Shown here in pieces: positions 61,011-64,000 of a stretch of DNA of 64,000 nucleotides; within the stretch, counting starts at the first letter, position 1; each line of letters starts with the position of its first letter. Below the pieces are notes generated by a model. That model did no database searches. It was not told the DNA's origin and worked only from the letters and a program-made list of their open reading frames with translations. Source of the stretch: Tretioscincus oriximinensis (lineage: Eukaryota > Chordata > Lepidosauria > Squamata > Gymnophthalmidae); the NCBI GenBank assembly GCA_022410635.1, contig JAJVDF010000585.1, forward strand, positions 278,772 through 342,771. The letters run 5' to 3'. The position numbers and the translations under genes are program-made.

Positions 61011-61339
61011 TAAATGCTTTCCAATTTGCTGGAGTGGGATAAAACATAATTCTGTACCAGATCTTCATGAAATATTAATAGCGTTGCCTGTAATAGCGTT
61101 GAGTTATGAACACCGCATAATAAGGGGAAAAGCCCTTGATGAATTCATTGAGCAAACTCTCACTTTTTAGATGATGGATGGGATACTTATGGTAATCTAT
61201 GGCACTCTAAATACAAAATAAGGGGGAAGGATCCACAAGACCTCGTGCCAGAGTGAAGAAGAATTCTTGAAGCTCTTCTGTCTGCCTTCTGATCTTGTGG
61301 TTGGTATCAGGCTCTTCTTCTTTTTCTTCTTCTTCTTCT

Positions 61340-61440
61340 GCCCAGGTGCATCTGGTGGGCCTCTGTGTGAGACAGAATGCTGGACTAGATGGGCTGTGGT
61401 CTGATCCAGTAAGGCTCTTCTTGTGTTCTTATGTTCTCCT
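61340..61440 (+). mobile_element. CR1-like LINE 3' terminus
   Basis: cccaggtgcatctggtgggc to ggctcttcttgtgttcttat. It passes straight into the polypyrimidine block. Confidence 0.85.
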
Positions 61441-61760
61441 ATTCTTCTCCTTCTTCTCCTTCTTCTCCTTCTTCTCCTTCTTCTCCTTCTCCTCCTTCTC
61501 CTCCTTCTCCTCCTTCTCCTCCTTCTCNTCCTTCTCNTCCTTCTCCTCCTCCTCCTCCTCCTCCTCTTTCTTTTTCTTTTTCTTTTTCTTTTTCTTTTTC
61601 TTTTTCTTTTTCTTTTTCTTTTTCTTTTTCTTTTTCTTTTTCTTTTTCTCTTTTTCTCTTTTTCTCTTTTTCTCTTTTTCTCTTTTTCTTTTTCTTTTTC
61701 TCTTTTTCTTTTTCTTTTTCTTTTTCTTTTTCTTTTTCTTCTTCTTCTTCTTCTTCTTCA
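61437..61760 (+). repeat. Long polypyrimidine satellite, (TTCTCC)n then (TTTTTC)n
   Basis: About 320 bases almost purely C/T: TTCTCC hexamers, a CTC run, then dozens of TTTTTC hexamers with some TTTTTCTC octamers, ending in CTT. All frames here are low-complexity artefacts. Confidence 0.95.
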
Positions 61761-61904
61761 TATTTTTCTTCATATTTTTCTTCACCATCATCATGATCAT
61801 ATTATTATTAATCGTCATCACCTTCTTCATCTTCTTTATCATTATCATTATCCTCGTCTTCTAGATCTTCATCTTCTTTACCATCTTCTTCTTCATCATC
61901 ATCA

Positions 61905-62706
61905 TAATCTAGACAACCTGGAACAATGGGCTGAAACTAACTGGTATTTAATAAAGAGAAATACAAGATCNTACATCTGGGCAAACAAAATGAAAACAGC
62001 ACATATAGAATGGAAGGAATATGTTTGAGCAGCAGCACAGGGGAAAAGGACCTGGGGGTATTGGTAGATCACAGCCTAAACATGAATCAACAGTGTGAAG
62101 CAGCTGCAAAAAAGGCAAACATGATCCTGGGATGTATTAAGAGGAGTATAGAATCTTGATCACATGAAGTAATTATTCCTCTCTACAGTACTTTGGTGCG
62201 ACCACACTTGGAATACTGTGCTCAGTTCTAGGGGCCCCAATTTAAAAAGGACGTTGATAAACTAGAACAAGTTCGAAAAAGAGTTTCAAGGATGGTGTGT
62301 GATCTGGAAACCATGTCCTATGAGGAATGGTTAAAGGATCTAGGGATGTTTAGTCTGCAGAAGAGAAGACAGAGAGGAGACCTGATAGCTGTCTACAAAT
62401 ACCTGAAGGACTGTCACAGAGCAGAGGGATCAGCATTGTTCTCTTTGGCACATGGAAGGACTAGAAACAATGGGATGAAGCTGCAAGGGAGGAGTTTTAG
62501 ATTAGATATCAGAAAAAACTATCTGACAGTCAGGGTGATATACCAGTGGAATAGTTTGCCACAGGAGGTGGTGAGTTCNCCTGCACTGGAAGTCTTCAAA
62601 CAGAGACTGGACAGTCACCTGTCTGGGATGGTTTAATGAGTCCTGCATTGAACAGGGAGTTGGACCCAGTGACCTCGGAGGCCATTCCAACTCTATGATT
62701 CTATTA
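61905..62706 (+). pseudogene. CR1 LINE ORF2 C-terminal half and 3' tail
   Basis: Longest copy of the ATTCTATG-tail type. Order of decayed codons: cctggggg-tattggtagatcac (LGVLVDH), QCEAAAKKANMILGCI, RPHLEYCAQF, KRVSRMVCDLE, LGMFSLQKRRQRGDLIAVYK, YLKDCHRAEGSALFSLA, RLDIRKNYLTVRVIYQWNSL and ALEVFKQRLDSHLSGMV. The tail is tcctgcattgaacagggag...ctctatgattctatt. A run of TCA/CCA repeats follows. Confidence 0.92.
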
Positions 62707-62835
62707 TCACCACCACAACCACCAGCACCACCACCACCATCATCATCACCATCACCATCATTATTCATAATCATCATAATTTTCTTCATCACCTTCAAAA
62801 TTATCTTCATCATCTTCTACTTCATTTTCTCCTCC
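62700..62835 (+). repeat. ACC/ATC-rich trinucleotide repeats
   Basis: Interrupted ACC, CAT and TCA units; probably expanded from the CR1 terminus. Confidence 0.8.
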
Positions 62836-63660
62836 TTCTTGTAAGCCTTCCTATTTCCCATGGGACCATGGCTGCCCAAAGATCTCCTAGTGGCTGTTAC
62901 TGAGCACCAGAAATGGCAATTTCCTGACTTAAATAAACAAACACATCTAGATCAGCTGTGATCGTAACAGTGGAAGGAGAGAGACGGCTTCTCCCTCCAC
63001 CCAACCTGAGTCAACATCACAAACATAAAATGGGGAAGGAAAGAATCCACTTCTCCATCGGTCATGACTGAAGCTATAGAACTCTGGCTTTGTTTTTCAC
63101 GGGCAGGATTCTGCAGCGGCATACAGACAGCTTGCAAGGACATTAAGAACAGGGGCACTTTAGCATGCACGGAGCACAGCATGACACCCATCCCCTCTCA
63201 TTGTGCGGATGTTGTCATAAAGGCTGGTACTGTAGTTTTGCTTACATGACATTTTTATCAATGACGTTTGTTAAGCTTTTCTTCTTCTTTCCTCTCCTAC
63301 TCTTCTTAGGAATTTCAGGGTGATGTCATTCATTTGGACGGAGCGCCTGACAATCCCAGACTTGTACAGCATCAGGGCCTCTGCTCAAGCATTACAAAGG
63401 ACACTAATGCCCCATAATCCACACGCCTGCTATTCAGATGCTCGGTTACAAGGACTAGTCTTATCCTTAATCTCATTTCATTATGAAACCAAGACATGCA
63501 ATTATTTGGGGTTCTCCAGCCTGAAAAAAGGATGCCCTTCCCTGATTCCCTACATCACGGATCGTGTACCAAACTATTATGGAAAAAAATCTGGTTTAGA
63601 ATAAACAATGTGAACGCATCCAGTCTGATCTATATCAGTCTATATTTATATTAGTTTATG
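62836..63660. other. Intergenic stretch, nothing recognised
   Basis: Frames up to 94 codons (63320-63604) carry no recognisable domain. Confidence 0.4.
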
Positions 63661-63667
63661 GTTATAC

Positions 63668-63925
63668 CTGCCTTTTAGGCTGCCTCTCAGTGCGATTTTT
63701 GTGCCGCACTGGAACTAATATGATTGTGAATTCACCCCACACGTTGACGGACTTTTAGTTATCCACTTGGAATAAAGCTCCGTTGCTGTGGAATATCCTG
63801 TAGCTGGGGCAACAGAGCTTTGTTCTGAGTGAATAACAAAGTCCCACACTGCATGGAGCAGAATAACAATCACGTAAGTACCAGCACGGAACAAAAATTG
63901 CATGGCGAGGCAGCCTAAAAGGCAG
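63668..63925 (+). mobile_element. Long-TIR foldback element
   Basis: The two ends are inverted repeats of about 110 bases each (CTGCCTTTTAGGCTGCCTC at the left and its exact reverse complement at the right), with a central loop of about 40 bases. Similarity falls off toward the loop. No frame. Superfamily unresolved. Confidence 0.85.
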
Positions 63926-64000
63926 CTGTAGTTTTAAAGTGATGCAGATTTAGGCCACATCCCTACTCACCATTTCAAGCAAAGTGGACGCAACATCCCC

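Noticed and set aside
61295..62028. Phe/Leu/Ser-rich frames of about 200 codons
   Set aside because: Translations of the polypyrimidine satellite; present in all three frames.

Overview
The window is vertebrate nuclear DNA, most likely from a squamate reptile (lizard or snake). It has one split gene with long introns and no bacterial-style operons. The repeats are CR1-clade LINEs ending in ATTCTATG or TTCTTATG octamers, L2-like LINEs, tRNA-derived SINEs and many hairpin MITEs. The species call is inference from this repeat mix. Two N gaps and many single Ns show a draft assembly.

The only protein-coding gene I can support is CBX7, a Polycomb chromobox protein, complete on the minus strand. 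It has six coding exons: 49957-50025, 46944-46987, 28362-28427, 26895-26961, 24517-24859 and 23192-23349. All junctions keep frame with GT...AG boundaries, giving 747 nt including the stop, or 248 residues. The protein has an N-terminal chromodomain with the aromatic cage, an AT-hook-like basic block and a C-terminal Pc box. Exon 1 lies in a CpG island (about 49900-50580) with two CCG triplet runs. Intron 2 is about 18.5 kb and packed with transposons.

Layout: 1-23191 lies downstream of the CBX7 stop. It begins with a solo LTR (161-855) with perfect 6-bp target duplications, followed by LINE and SINE fragments, polypyrimidine and AT repeats, and several copies of a MITE with GGCTGTATCCACACAG-like ends. 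23192-50025 is CBX7 with its introns. Intron 2 holds hAT and pogo-like MITEs, a mariner-type MITE split by a second copy of the first LTR, an L2 LINE nested in a hairpin MITE, and a dimeric repeat with 12-bp target duplications. 50026-50642 is the promoter side. 50643-51383 is a solo LTR in the same orientation as CBX7 with its own TATA, CCAAT and GC boxes; it split one member of a dense hairpin-MITE cluster (50556-52830). 52830-64000 is repeat-rich intergenic DNA. It includes the best reverse-transcriptase fragment (54953-56131), a 330-bp polypyrimidine block (61437-61760) and a long foldback element (63668-63925).

I found no new multi-gene system. The interest lies in nested transposon history, candidate regulatory input to CBX7 from an LTR and MITE cluster, and two assembly-level anomalies.
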